From: Tremella fuciformis
Lineage: Eukaryota; Basidiomycota; Tremellomycetes; Tremellales; Tremellaceae
Length of the DNA: 64,000 nucleotides
Reading direction: 5' to 3'
NCBI GenBank assembly: GCA_032768795.1
Contig: CP136490.1
Span: forward strand, 3,286,001-3,350,000
The stretch's first letter is position 1; each line of letters opens with the position of its first letter. The notes beneath the pieces are model-generated. The model saw only the letters and a program-made list of their open reading frames with translations. It did no database searches and was not told where the DNA came from. Shown here piece after piece: positions 51,894-63,641 of this stretch. Both the position numbers and the translations under genes were made by a program.

Positions 51894-53746
51894 TCAGTGA
51901 TCATGTTCGCGAGAGCTGGTCTTTGAGCAAGGTACAGGTCGAGTGAAAAGCAACTCACTGTCTACCTCCATGTTTGACTTGGCCTCCGCGTACACTCTCA
52001 CACAGTCTTCTGTTCCGCTCGGTCGTACAAATGATCTGCCCATCTCAAACTTGCCGACAGCATCGTTGATCTGATCCTGCAAACCCGCCGGGCTGACGAG
52101 CTGTCGTTCGGCGTCCGTGGCAACAAAGATGCTTCGGTCAGGTACTTCCACCTTGACCAGTCGGTTCGGCAAGTCCTCGTAACCCGCGTTCCACTCAGGT
52201 GCGCCCCAGCCCTTGTGAGCCAGCACTGCTTCGACCAAAAGCATGTCAGACAAGGCGTCGCCCACGGCCTGGTTGATCAGGTCATAGAACGACAGCAGGT
52301 GTTTGATGGAATTGGCGGATTCCGGCGAGTCCGGCTTCGCTTTATGAAGGATCTCAACCGCATGTGCAGAGAATAGGACTGTCCCATGCCCATTCGCCTC
52401 AAAATACACGCCAATGTCGAATTTCTGCGCGGCGTGGTGAAGGAACTTGACACCAGTGTTGACACATGTAACAGGAATGTTTCGCTGCTTATCAGCGACA
52501 TTTTGTACGAATGAAGCGACTCACGCTTTTGAGATACTTGGTGGAGCTACCATTGGCATATGCGGTTTGAACAACGCCAACTTCCAGTGTCTCTTCTCCT
52601 TGCAGTCGTGCTTTTGTGACAAGCTCCTTGAAGAAGAGGGCGACCAGCACAGCGATCTTGTCACCGTCAAGCATCTTGAATTTGGTTCCATCCTCGAGGT
52701 AATAGTAAATGATGCGATCCGCATCCCCGTCGAAGCTACAGCCCCTTGCACCGTGTTTGGCAAGGACACCCCAGTGAGATATCGATGGAGGCAGTGTCTG
52801 CTTTGTCTTCACGAAATCCGCCCCACATTGACTGTTGAGAGCGCCCTTGCTTTCCGTTGCTGTGTTAAGCGGTTTGAGAGGAAGCACTTCGTCGATGTAG
52901 TCGGAAATACTGTCGATAGCTTTCGCACCGACTCCATTCGCACAGTCTACGAAGAGCGGCGATAAAGGACCCCTTCGACCCTCAACAGTCAGATCTAGTC
53001 GTTCTACTTTTATGGCTTCCGCTTACTATGAGATTCGTGAAAGCCGTCGACAGTTTCTCGTAGTATCCTTCGATGGTAGGGATACCATATGTACCAGTCC
53101 TGTCATTCGTGGCTTTGACAACGTAATGCAAAATGGGCGTAGTTGTCACTCCTAGATCGTTGGTTTTTGTGTTTGAGCCAAAGGCTTTCAGCCCTGTCCC
53201 TAATGCCTTGACCAGATCCGGGCCACTTGGCCTTGTATCCCGGGCAAAGACAATTGACGCTGGTTGCGAGAGATCCACGCGTAGATGCGTGGCCAGTGTT
53301 GTGAAAGTCGATATGAGCGAATCTGTCGAAGGGCAATTAGCCAGCGACGTGGCATGTGCCTCCCAGCTTGGATCGAGCATCTCGCCTGAGGGATCGACAA
53401 TCTTGACGCCGTTGTCCTGTTGTTAGACATAGTCATCGAATAAAGGTGAGTCACACAGGTTCTGGGTTGTGAGATGCGGTAATCATGACACCAATTGTTG
53501 CGCCCTCTAGGCGCTTCGACCGCAGTACCGCCAAAAGGGCTGTCCGAAAGACTACGCTGGACAGCTTTGTGGCACTTCTCGTGAGCGTGCTATCTCTGTC
53601 TTGTGTCATGCTCACGCTGTTCTGAAGCCAGCCGTGCCATAGCTGAAAGTTACGCCTTCAGGCTTTGGGTATTCGTTCGAGGCAGTCGTAAGGGACGTGA
53701 GGAGTGTGGCATGATCATGCGCAGCTTTCGTAGGCGAGGCGGTCAT
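51894..53746 (-). CDS. PCM1: Phosphoacetylglucosamine mutase (PCM1/AGM1)
   Basis: Start ATG 53746 (MTASPTKAAHDHATLL). The exons together show SYGTAGFRT, the catalytic serine loop MITASHNPEP, DNGVKIVDPSGEMLD, the metal loop FDGDADRI and the C-terminal phosphate loop RPSGTEDCVRVYAEA, all diagnostic for alpha-D-phosphohexomutases of the PAGM type. The enzyme converts GlcNAc-6-P to GlcNAc-1-P on the way to UDP-GlcNAc for chitin and glycans. At least five short introns, including GTGAGC...GAG just after YGTAGFRTA. The last splice near 51950 is not resolved, so the C-terminus is uncertain. Its 5' end faces the CWC22 gene. Confidence 0.92.
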
Positions 53747-54114
53747 GGCTTGCAGCTTTGACGAAGGTTGCAAGGTACAGTTCGACTTGGTCTCTCGATG
53801 GTCCAGTCTGCCGTCGTGTGCTGAAGCCTTTTAGAGATGGAATGCAGTGTCAAACGCGATGGAAGTCAAACGCGATGGAAGTGGACGCCTGCGCGCAACG
53901 TCCGTCGCCGCCAAGCCACGTGATGCCACTTGAACGACCCTCCCATTTATCCTCTTGCACTTCGACAGTTGCAAATGGCAACCTCTGAAAGTGCGTGTCG
54001 TTTCCAGCATTCATCGCTCTCGTGCTCCATATTGGGGAGTACTGTTGGAGGCGGGGCTATAAGGCAGTGGTCTTGCAGTCTGCTCCGCCACGGGAACTAC
54101 AAATTCAGCTCAAG

Positions 54115-56844
54115 ATGTCGCGCTCTCCTTCTCCAGTACGAGAGGCGTCCTCTCGCTCTTCATCTCGAACCCCCTCTCCTGATGACGCCCCGGCGGCAAA
54201 GCGCAAAAGGTCTGTCAGAGCGGGCTCAAGGACCATGGATCGACAAGCTGAGGCATCCAGATCCCCCTCGCCGCGGCCGCGGGACCGATCACATTCTCCT
54301 CCCGTTCGTCGCCGTCGCTCTCGCTCGGTCTCTACTCCGCCGCCTAGGCCTGAACGTTCGAAGATCGATGCGCCCCGCGTAAACGATGTGGATCCTACTC
54401 GAAAACGTGCAAGGGAAGCAGCAATGCTCGAGAGGCAGATTGAGTCCGAGCTTGCAAGCAAGACAAACGGCGCGTCTACAGGGACAGTAGCCACCACAAA
54501 TGGCGGATCGAAAGCGGATGAAGTGGCCAAAGCAGAGTTCGCCAAGATGCTTTCGTCAAGAAGCGGCGGCGCCTACATTCCACCAGCACGACTTAGAGCG
54601 ATGCAAGCCGAGGCGGCTAAGGACAAAACGAGTCCCGAGTATCAAAGGATGAGCTGGGATGCACTGCGGAAAAGTATCAATGGTCTGATCAACAAGGTAC
54701 GAGAGCTCTCATGCCAGTGTCCTCAATGCTGAGCCGCAGGTCAACGTCTCGAATATCAAACACGTTGTCCCTGAACTATTTGGGGAAAACCTCATACGCG
54801 GCAAAGGCTTGTTCGCTAGATCCGTCATGCGCGCCCAGGCATCTTCACTGCCTTTCACGCCTGTCTTTGCCGCGTTGGTCGCCATTGTCAACACCAAGCT
54901 ACCACAAGTAGGCGAGCTGGTCCTCGTCCGCTTGATCAGTCAATTCAGGAGGGCATACAAGAGAAACGACAAGGTTTGTGTCAACTGATGGAATTTGGCG
55001 CGACAGCTAATCCGCAGACCGTCTGTCATGCTACCTCCACCTTCATCGCTCATCTCTGCAATCATTACGTGGCCCACGAGATTGTTGCCCTTCAAATCCT
55101 CTTGCTATGTCTCGAGCGGCCGACTGACGACTCCATCGAAGTCGCCGTTGGCTTCATGCGAGAGGTCGGGCTGTTTCTGGCCGAAAACTCGCCAAAAGCC
55201 AACAACACCGTTTTCGAACGCTTCAGGGCGGTTCTTCACGAGGGCGCCATAAGCAAACGATGCCAGTACATGATTGAAGTTCTGTTCCAGGTGCGGAAGG
55301 ATAAGTACAAAGACAACCCGGCGATACCCGAAGGGTTGGATCTGGTCGAGGAAGAGGAGCAAATTACACATCGCATCACTTTGGACGACGAACTTCAGGT
55401 TCAGGAGAGTCTAAGTGCGTCAACACTCATCCACTTTGCAGGAACTGACGGATGCGCAGACTTGTTCAAGGTTGATCCGAACTTCCTGGCAAATGAGGCG
55501 AGATATGACGAGATCAAGCGCGAAATTTTGGGCGATTCGGACGACGAGGATGAGGAATCGGGTAGCGATGACGATGAGTCTGAAGACGAGGACGACGAAG
55601 TTGCACCAGAGAAAGTTGGAATCACCGATATGACCGAGACCAACCTAATCAACTTGCGGCGAACAATTTACCTGACGATCATGAACTCTGTGAGTGATGT
55701 TCTCTTCCCGAGATAGGCAGCTTATTTTTCAGCTCAATTTCGAAGAAGCTGTACACAAGCTCATGAAAATCAACATACCGGAAGGGCGAGAGGTTAGTCT
55801 ATCACTATGATTACTAGCTGAATGCTGACGGCCCAGATCGAGCTTTGCAACATGATTGTCGAGTGTTGCTCGCAGGAACGTACTTACTCGAATTTCTACG
55901 GATTAATCGGCGAGCGTTTCTGCAAGTTGAATCGAGTTTGGACAGAGAGCTTCCAAGAGGCCTTTCAGAAATATTACGACACCATTCATCGCTACGAAAC
56001 AAATAAGTTGCGAAACATCGGACGCTTCTTCGGCCACCTTTTGGCGTCAGATGGCATCTATTGGGCGGTGTTCCATGTGGTTCACATGAACGAGGATGAG
56101 ACGACCTCTTCGAGCCGTATTTTCGTCAAGATCCTGATGACGGAGATGCTCGAAGAGCTCGGCATTGCCAAATTGGCGGATCGCTTCAGGATACCCGACC
56201 TGCAGCCGGCGCTAAGGGGCATGTTCCCGATGGACAACCCCAAGAATACTCGATTCGCTATCAACTACTTCACTTCGATCGGCCTGGGCCGAGTGACCGA
56301 GGAAATGAGGACGTATCTCCAAAATGCGCCTAAAATTTTAGCCGCGCAGCATGCGGCTCTGAAAGCGCAGGACGATTCATCGGATTCGGACTCGTCCAGC
56401 GATATCTCTAGCTCCGAGCTGAGCTCAAGTGAGCCCGATACCGACAGCGATTCAAGCTCGTATCAGGTCAGAAGACGCCAACCTGTCTCTCGTTCTCCGA
56501 AGCGGGCACGCAGCTACAGCGAAACCCCCCCACGCCGTCGTCGCTACTCATCTTCTCCACCACCTCGACGTAGGGGCCCAAATTCCCCTTCGCCCAGGCG
56601 CCGAGCCGCAGACGATGACGATTCCCCGCCTCGTCGATTCCCTGAAAAACGCAATGGCGCGCATGACCGCTCCCCTCCACGTCGTCGGTATGAGCGCGAC
56701 TCTCCCCCTCCACGTCGACGAGGGGACGATAGATCACCACCTCGAAGACGTGATGATTCGCCGCCTCCTCGCCGGTATCGCGATGACTCGCCTCCACCGC
56801 GTCGCCGTTATGATGATACGCCTTCCCCGCGACGGGCTCGTTGA
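54115..56844 (+). CDS. CWC22: Pre-mRNA splicing factor CWC22
   Basis: Six exons 54115-54696, 54740-54973, 55018-55414, 55460-55689, 55733-55792 and 55837-56844; introns of 40-45 nt are in phase and the product is 836 residues. An RS/SP-rich N-terminus leads into [11 protein letters not shown] and the MIF4G domain ([40 protein letters not shown]), then an acidic linker ([20 protein letters not shown]), the MA3 domain ([48 protein letters not shown]) and a long RS/RRR-SPPP tail. CWC22 clamps eIF4A3 for exon junction complex loading and is needed for spliceosome activation. The long RS-rich tail resembles animal rather than yeast CWC22. Confidence 0.96.
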
Positions 56845-57675
56845 TGATGCGCATCAGAAGCGTTCTTTTATGGTCGCATTGTCCGCAAAGATATCCAGTA
56901 GATGTCGCCATGCATCGGCGAGACGATATTGCGACACTAACTTGCATTTTACTTCATCCTGTTCCGCCTGTGCGCTCGACACGATGTGGCGTTCCCTTCC
57001 ATCCCTTGGCTGCACTTTCAACTGCCTAGATCTACTCGACTGGGTTGAATCGCATCAGGCGGATTGTCAGTCCCGCGAGGGAATGAGACTGGGAGTGCAG
57101 GTGTAATATTGTCCGCTTTACTTTCTGGCTTCTCGCAAATATACACTCGTTGGCCGACTTGCATGCGGTTCTGGTGGATAACCGTTTGGTCATTCACCAT
57201 TGTCAAAGATTGACCCCGACGCGCACGGTTCTCAGTGACTCGCATCGTCCTGAGCAGCAGCTTCGCAGTGACCTTGCAGAATGGCGAGATACCGAATGCG
57301 TCACGCGTAGATGCCTAGAACACTTAAGACAGTGTGCCTCGGCCCCAGTACATCGTTGTGATTTGGTACGCACGTCCCGTGATCCTGGCGTGCTGACAAG
57401 ATATTGTGGGGGAGCTCGATAACCCTTGTCCCTATCACCTCAAGTCGCGCTGGGGGCTCGCCTGGAAGCCCTCCTGGCATACCTCGGAGGTCAACTCTGT
57501 AGCAATTGTTTGGCATTTGTACATCGAAGGCCATGAGGGCTAGTCTGACCGGTGGGTATTCTTCCAAATGGTTTCAATGTACAAAATTAGGCAGTAAGAA
57601 GACAACTTAAGAGAAACAACGGGTATCGTGCCGGAAATTAAGGGACTCTGGCATTGAGCAAGACCAGCAACAGAG
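56845..57675. other. Interval with only weak coding signal
   Basis: About 830 bp after CWC22. Minus-strand frames 57301-57567 (LALMAFDVQMPNNCYRVDLR, VIGTRVIELPHNIL) and 57018-57245 (MRVTENRARRGQSLTMVNDQ) have protein-like composition and possible GT-AG junctions between them, so a small minus-strand gene is possible, but I found no consistent structure or family. Confidence 0.3.
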
Positions 57676-58318
57676 TCAAGGATGCTTATTGGACTTCTCG
57701 AAAGCAGCTGTGAAGATGTCCCGCTCTTCTTGCGTGAGATCTTTCCAATCAGGGCTGGCCGCGATGACCTCGAGCTGATTGAATTTAGCTTCATTGCCTG
57801 TCTGCTTATAGGCCATATGCTCGAGGGCTAAGTTGAAAGAGTCAGGAGAGCTCAGTATGATGCTCTTGACGTAGTCGTCGAGGGCGTCTTCCTGCTGAGT
57901 ATGAGTGCCCTGCCCCAAGGTGGCAAGCAACGTTCGAAGCCGGTTGGAGTGATCGTTCTGCATTGTGACTTTCAACCTCCTGCAGAGAGTCCCAGTCGGA
58001 GTCAAACTCAGGATGATTGAGATCTCCGGGGCTGTCACCATCTCCTGCTACGTCGTCGGGGCGATCTGCGGTGAGCTTGGTATAAAGCGTGTCCACTGCT
58101 GCTATTTGCTGAGCCCATCGGTTGGAAGTTTCAGGCGGACTAGCTTCTGCAGAAACCGGAAGGCGCTTACGCGTGTCATCCTCATGGCTGCTCGCGCGAT
58201 TGAACGGCGAGTCAAGCGACTGCCAAGAACGCGAGTCTGCACCGGTAACAACCTGTTTGCTCATGGCTTCACTTGATGAACGAGAGAATGCTTCTGAATT
58301 TATCTTACTATCACGCAT
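57676..58318 (-). CDS. Unrecognised small helical protein, paralogue type 1 (copy 1)
   Basis: Start at ATG 58318 (or 58262). A GTGACA...AAG intron near 58042-57970 joins the acidic N-terminal exon (AAVDTLYTKLTADRPDD) to the C-terminal exon (TMQNDHSNRLRTLLATLGQG ... LTQEERDIFTAAFEKSNKHP). The C-terminal helices resemble those of the gene at 60895-61666 in spacing: a Tyr/Phe-Val/Ile-Lys/Arg-Ser helix, a middle helix with Asn-x2-Lys, and an E/R-rich last helix. No known domain. The intron call is by phase only. Confidence 0.5.
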
Positions 58319-58804
58319 GACGGCACATCGCCTCAACCCCATACTCCAAGCACAATATATGTGTATGTGTTTCAGCCTGCTCTAGCGGTCCAATGGAGTG
58401 CCCCCCTCCATCTGCTTCTACTCCTGGGAAGAAACCCCCAGAGCGCGAAGCTGTCTTCGCACGGGGAATTCGAGACACCCTCCCTTGTTTCTCACAATCG
58501 ATCGACCTTGTTGCCCCTATTCGCACAGATACGGCGGCTGCAGGCGCGGCGTAGCAAATGCATGGCGGCGTCGACACGCACCGGTGTTTGCAGGGCTAGG
58601 ATAGAAACGGTGTGATATTAGATACAAGCTGGGGCCGTAAAAAGGAGGGCAGGTGTCTGTGGGACGACAACTTCCTGCTGGTGTGCTACAGTAGCCTCTA
58701 AGGGCGCGCGAGAAAATGCATAGGGACGTATGTACAGCTCGTTGTAGTCGGACCAATCGGCAGTGTTAAATATGGCTCACGGAACGTCTTGCCATGTAGA
58801 ATGC
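58319..58804. other. Intergenic region
   Basis: About 490 bp between two same-strand genes; the short frames on both strands look random. It should hold the promoter of the gene at 57676-58318. Confidence 0.3.
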
Positions 58805-60019
58805 CTATACAGTGCTGTCATCGCTGGACCCTTCGGGCGTGTGCAAGCTGTCACAGTCCGTTAGGTCGGATCGCGGTGTGTTTTCGATGCTGTAAAGCTT
58901 CTCCCAATGTGATATCTGGGCCTCCCTTTCTGCGAGTCGTGCTCTCTTACTCCGCAGGTCAGCCTCGATTCTTTTGAGATCCTCATTCCTTTCGTACAGG
59001 TTTGTCTTATGTACATTCATCCTGTCCTTTGAAATATACCACGCTTCCCGACTCAGTAGAGCCGTTGCCGAGGTCCAGCTGTCTAGGGCATCATTGACTT
59101 TCTCAAGTGCCTCTGAGGCCGAGCGGCGGAGCTCCTCTTGAGTAGAATGCTGGTCTGAAACCTTAGTGGCTCTCTCGATACGATCGACGTTGCATGTGAA
59201 AGCCTCGCTAGACTTCTTGAAGCACTCAGACGCCTCTGCCACAGCTCGGCCCACCTCGATCCATCGAGAAACGCGCCCAGGTCCTACCTCCGAATCTTCG
59301 ACTGGCTGGAAAACGGCCGAAATCGATGCCAGAGCCTGGTGGGAAAGAAGGAGATCCGCTCCTTCTTTACACGAGACCACAGAGACGATGCTGTCTCGCA
59401 ATCGCTCAAGGCTCGTCGGCGATGTGTGCATGCCTTTCAAGAAAGAATTCACTTTCTTTGTTGCCTGGGGGGGCGTGAGGTCTGTAGGGCGGGCGGTCTG
59501 AAGCAGGCCTTTGAAGAGTTTGCTGATCACAGTCTCGACCAGTCAGCGGCAATCTCGAAACACCAAAGGGTGATTGTATTTACCCTCCAATCGGCTCGGC
59601 GCCCCTCGTCTGACACGGCCTGTGTCTCTAAGTGGCTCTGAACGATCCTCTCACTGGCGCCCCAATGGGGGTGAGACCGAAATTGTGAGTGGTGCTCACG
59701 AAGATTGTCATCCGCATCCGTTTCCCCGCGTGTGGCAGCGCCGGCGGTTTCTCTACTCTCGTCCGGCATATGGCCTCATAAGGGGCAAGCCTGACACCTG
59801 GACATTAGCATTCTGTCAAGACACTGGAAGGGGGCGCAGATACCTACCGCCCTCTTCGTCCGTTGTTGTAATCGAGGCTATCTCGCTGGCCTCATCCTCG
59901 TCAATAGACTGCTTCCTTTCGGCGTCAATGTCGGAGGAGACCTCAGTACCTGAGGAGAAGGAAACCCTATTGGCTCGAGCCCTTCCACTCGAATGTGCAC
60001 CCTTAAGTGCGGACTTCAT
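58805..60019 (-). CDS. Unrecognised coiled-coil protein, paralogue type 2 (copy 1)
   Basis: Start ATG 60019 (MKSALKGAHSSGRARANRVS), a short acidic exon 1, an exon at about 59764-59578 and a long last exon from about 59519 to the stop at 58805; the second splice is not resolved. The last exon has ASISAVFQPVEDSEVG, a helical core (VAEASECFKKSSEAF) and a long C-terminal coiled-coil (DLKRIEADLRSKRARLAERE). The gene at 62073-63212 shares the order and the AxFQPxE word. No family recognised; no signal peptide or membrane segment. Confidence 0.55.
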
Positions 60020-60894
60020 GGTGTTGTTTCTAGTCGCTTTAATGGTGCGTGGATTTGTCGATTGATGGAAAAGAAGCCACCACTTCTTTCCAGGCGAGTA
60101 TCTGAGGTGTACTCTAGGCTCCAGCGCACGCACGAAGCCTGACAAAGGTGCACTCCATTAAGTGATTCGCTCTCCAGTAAAAGATTCGAAAACTGCTACT
60201 CTTCCCTGACAGATCCGTGAGGAATTGCAATACGGATTGTGGCGTTTTCCTCACTCCGCATAAGGCGGCAAGGTGACTGTAACTGTGCGAGAGGGACGCC
60301 ATCAACTTTCGCCTGCCACTAAGCAGGGTCGCAGATGGAGCACGACATCCGCGTGAGTTACCCAGCAAGCTTTGTCTCCCCATCCGACTGACCCGAAGTT
60401 GACCGTGCGATAGGGTTCGCACCGCAATCTAAGCAACGTCATTCAACCTTCAGCACAAATCGCTTCGGGGCTCGGGGAAAGCCACCGCGCCCGTATCATG
60501 AGCAGCTACGGGGAGCGTATGCCTTGCGACCTGATGCGCAACCTGATTGTACATAGGAGCACGAGCAACTCTGCTCCGTGATGTGGCTCCATCATTGACT
60601 CGGCAACCTATGGCGCGTTGCAGGTGAGGCAGAGCTTCCGTCTCCACCCTCGACAGGCAGCGGAACTGCAACGTCAATGTCCGCGTCTCTGACAGCATGA
60701 TGTCAACTTTAGTCAAATAACATATCGAGCCAAGTGCAGGGTGTGCGTACAGGAAAATCGTCCCAGCCTTGTGAGCCTGATCACACCAATGCAACAGCTG
60801 CAGTCAAGAGTACGAACGCAAGTACATGTTCCCTGTCATTGGTTGCAGTGTACTCAGCATGAGCAGTCCACGAGACAAGCTGTATGTCTACTTG
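60020..60894. other. Intergenic region
   Basis: About 875 bp. Minus-strand frames at 60114-60422 and 60450-60794 have random-looking composition. No repeat or RNA gene seen. It should include the promoter of the gene starting at 60019. Confidence 0.3.
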
Positions 60895-61666
60895 CTACCT
60901 TGACCGCTCCCGTGACGTTGTCGGTCGAGCTGCAATGCGGAGCTGAATAGCCTCCTCAAATTCGGCGCGCTCTCGATCCGAGTAATCGTTCTGTGCTATG
61001 ATGGTCTGAACGATTTCGAGACCTGACTTCAGGTCACTTGGATCCGACAACCTGTACGCATTATACTCATTTACAAGAGCTTCGCGCTTCATGTGAATCA
61101 TTTGAATCATGCAAGCGGATCTGATGAACGAGCTGATTTCGGCCGTCCACTCTGTCCTATTGCTATCGAGGAGAGTTTTGGTGAGGTCTGCCAGTGTAGG
61201 CTGTAGCAGACGTGACTTAGCTACTACACCTTGAGGAGTCGGATCAAAAGCTGCACTCACCTGAGTCGGCCCATCGGCGTCTGTACCCCTCTGTAATTGA
61301 TACAAGTGTCGCCCTCCGCGAGGTGGAGAAGCCGCAGGGTCCGGCCAGTCAAGCCAAAAGCAACTTGAAGACGTGTCCTGCTTCACTAAGCCTACTGCCC
61401 CGTGGATAGAACAGATGACCTACGACCGCTGACTGATGACCTCCAGGCGGGGAGATGCCAGTCTCCGGGCATACGCTCGAAATGTCAGGATCTTCGGCTT
61501 CAGGATCCACATTTTCAGGATCCTCAGCTACAACTGCAGGCACCTCAACTACAAGATCTTCAACTGGATCGGCCCAAGTCACCTGTCGTCCCTTGGCAGG
61601 CTGCTCCGATATCATTTTGCGGGTGTTTGCATTCAAGAATCCTCGTTGAGTGATGACCACATGCAT
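60895..61666 (-). CDS. Unrecognised small helical protein, paralogue type 1 (copy 2)
   Basis: Start ATG 61666 (MHVVITQRGFLNANTRKMIS). The N-terminal exon is acidic (VAEDPENVDPEAEDPD); a GTGAGT...CAG intron at about 61259-61204 leads into the C-terminal exon with LADLTKTLLDSNRTEW, SSFIRSACMIQMIHMKREAL and a final SDRERAEFEEAIQLRI helix. This last part parallels the gene at 57676-58318. An earlier splice near 61440-61300 is unresolved. Function unknown. Confidence 0.5.
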
Positions 61667-62072
61667 GGGCGGGACTGAAGACTGCACATCTTCGCGGTCA
61701 GGAAGCTACGTGACAGGGCTGACAAAGGGCTGAAAGCCCGAAGAAAGACGGCGGATACAGGACAGGGGAAGAGCGCTCTCTCCGTGTCACACCTCCTTTT
61801 CGGTTCACCCACTCGTTGGCCTGCTCGAGGAGGTTGCTGGGATTTGTAAACCATTTCAGACACAAGCTAAGGGCCAGAGAAGTGAGCTCGCGCATTCAAC
61901 TCATGGGCGAGCTTCACAAACGATGTTTATGCATATGTAGTGCCAGCCAAATCGGTCCAATCTCGCAAATTAAAATCCAACACCTGCCCCAGCGGGAGGA
62001 TATCGTAAGAGACTATACCTCTCTGCCAGCGCAAGGGAACGGCGGCTGGGACCGCCGGGGGTGGACCGGTGG
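61667..62072. other. Intergenic region
   Basis: About 400 bp between same-strand genes; nothing supported apart from presumed promoter and terminator sequence. Confidence 0.3.
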
Positions 62073-63212
62073 TCACTCCCTCTGTGACTGCTCGCTAGCA
62101 CGCCATGGTTTGCCCATTTCAATCTGGGTTGCAGAAGTCAACCGATACGCCGCATTGTCCCTGACTTCGAGCGCAGACTCCCTCTTGGCTATCGCCTCTT
62201 CTTTACGCAAGATCTCCCTCTCCCTATGATCGATGTCAAGCTTCTGTCGCCTCAGGCTCACCTCCAATTCGACCAGGGTAGCATACCTGGTGTCTGTAAT
62301 TACGGAACTGACGAGTTTACTGGCTTGCCCAACACGAGTGCAGCCTTTGAGTGCTCGGTCAAGGGCATCATTGACGACTCGATTGGACTTCTTCACCTCT
62401 CCAAGGGTTGGCTTTGGCTTGTCAGAGTCTTTTGGAGTCACGTCAAGACTAGAGGCTCCCGATGCTTCCAGAGAGCGGGCCATCTTATTGAGTGCGAACG
62501 CGCTCTCCACGGAGTCGGCCAGACCACCAAACGCTTTCAAGCACGCACTTGCTTCTTCCTGAAACCATTGGCGCATGTCGTCAACGTAGTCGAAGGGAGC
62601 GCCTTCGGCCTCAGTCGGCTGGAAGATCGCAGCCACGGTCGCCAGTGAGCGGAAGTGTGACAAGCGGCGATCTCTTGATAGTGTGCGCCACTGTGAGACG
62701 GCTTGGCCAACAGCGCATCTGATTTCTGCATTGAGCATTGGGTCCAGCTCGAACGTCAATATGAAGTCGGTGACAGCTTCGAGCTGTGCGCGCTCATCGC
62801 CGCCCTTGGGATCGAGCGTGGCCAGGAAAGCCTCGAACCTGTCTCGCATGAGCTTCTGATCTGTTCAGCTCGTGCTCTTCGATGGAATCGGGACGGAACA
62901 GCTCACAATGTGTCTCTTTCTGGAAGTCTCATCTGGGCCGACTGGCTGGTATGGCCTGGGAACAGGGAACGAGACGAGCGTCTCTTCATCATCTTCGCGC
63001 CCGTCGCCCTCGTCTCCATGGCATCGAATGGGTTGGTCATGCTGCGGCTCACTTCGACTTCCAGCACCGTATATGCGCCCTGGCGCTTGTTTCGGCGTCG
63101 AAGCTGCATCATGAATGTCTGCTCGACCTTGTCCAACACCATCTCCCCTGACTTGCTGGGCCGGCTCCCGTTTACCCATGTATGACTCTACGTCGACTTG
63201 TCCGCTGGGCAT
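62073..63212 (-). CDS. Unrecognised coiled-coil protein, paralogue type 2 (copy 2)
   Basis: Two exons, 63212-62907 and 62855-62073, with a 51 nt GTGAGC...CAG intron in phase 0: 362 residues. Exon 1 is polar and disordered-looking; exon 2 has FEAFLATLDPKGGDERAQLE, LATVAAIFQPTEAEG, ASACLKAFGGLADSVESAF and a C-terminal coiled-coil (LRRQKLDIDHREREILRKEE). The AxFQPxE word, the order of segments and the coiled-coil end match the gene at 58805-60019. No known domain or localisation signal. Confidence 0.62.
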
Positions 63213-63641
63213 CTCGACGACAAGTCGCTGCGGGACGACCAGTCGGGTCTCTCAACAGGTGTCCGAGAAATGTATGACTTCTTTTGCCGCCGGATTGTAC
63301 CAGCCGTTGCAGGGCTAATCCTCTTGAAGATGGGCGGATCGGGCTTCTATGAGAGGTCAGAACGAAGATCAGTGTCGGGTGGTCCCGACTATCGTATGGG
63401 GGCTGATACGAGTCTATATAGCATGCTGATCCGTTCTTGGTCTTCGATGAGCCTGCAGCGTCTGGACTCCTAGGGGGTGAAGTCAAAGGAAGAGATTTTG
63501 CATGTTGAGTTTGGGGGAGCTCAGCCGTGCACCACTCCGCGTAGCTCCTGCGTTTCGACGGCTATTCCAGAACTTGCCTTACACCGCATTGACATCGCAT
63601 CGGCTCTGTTCCGTCACAGCGTCAATAATTAGGCGACCACA
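63213..63641. other. Intergenic region
   Basis: About 430 bp upstream of the gene at 62073-63212. Short frames on both strands are not supported; a promoter is expected here. Confidence 0.3.

Noticed and set aside
56429..57106. 225-codon plus-strand frame overlapping the end of CWC22
   Set aside because: It is the +1 shadow of the repetitive RS-rich tail of CWC22.
60450..60794. 114-codon minus-strand frame
   Set aside because: Random-looking composition and no link to neighbouring exons.
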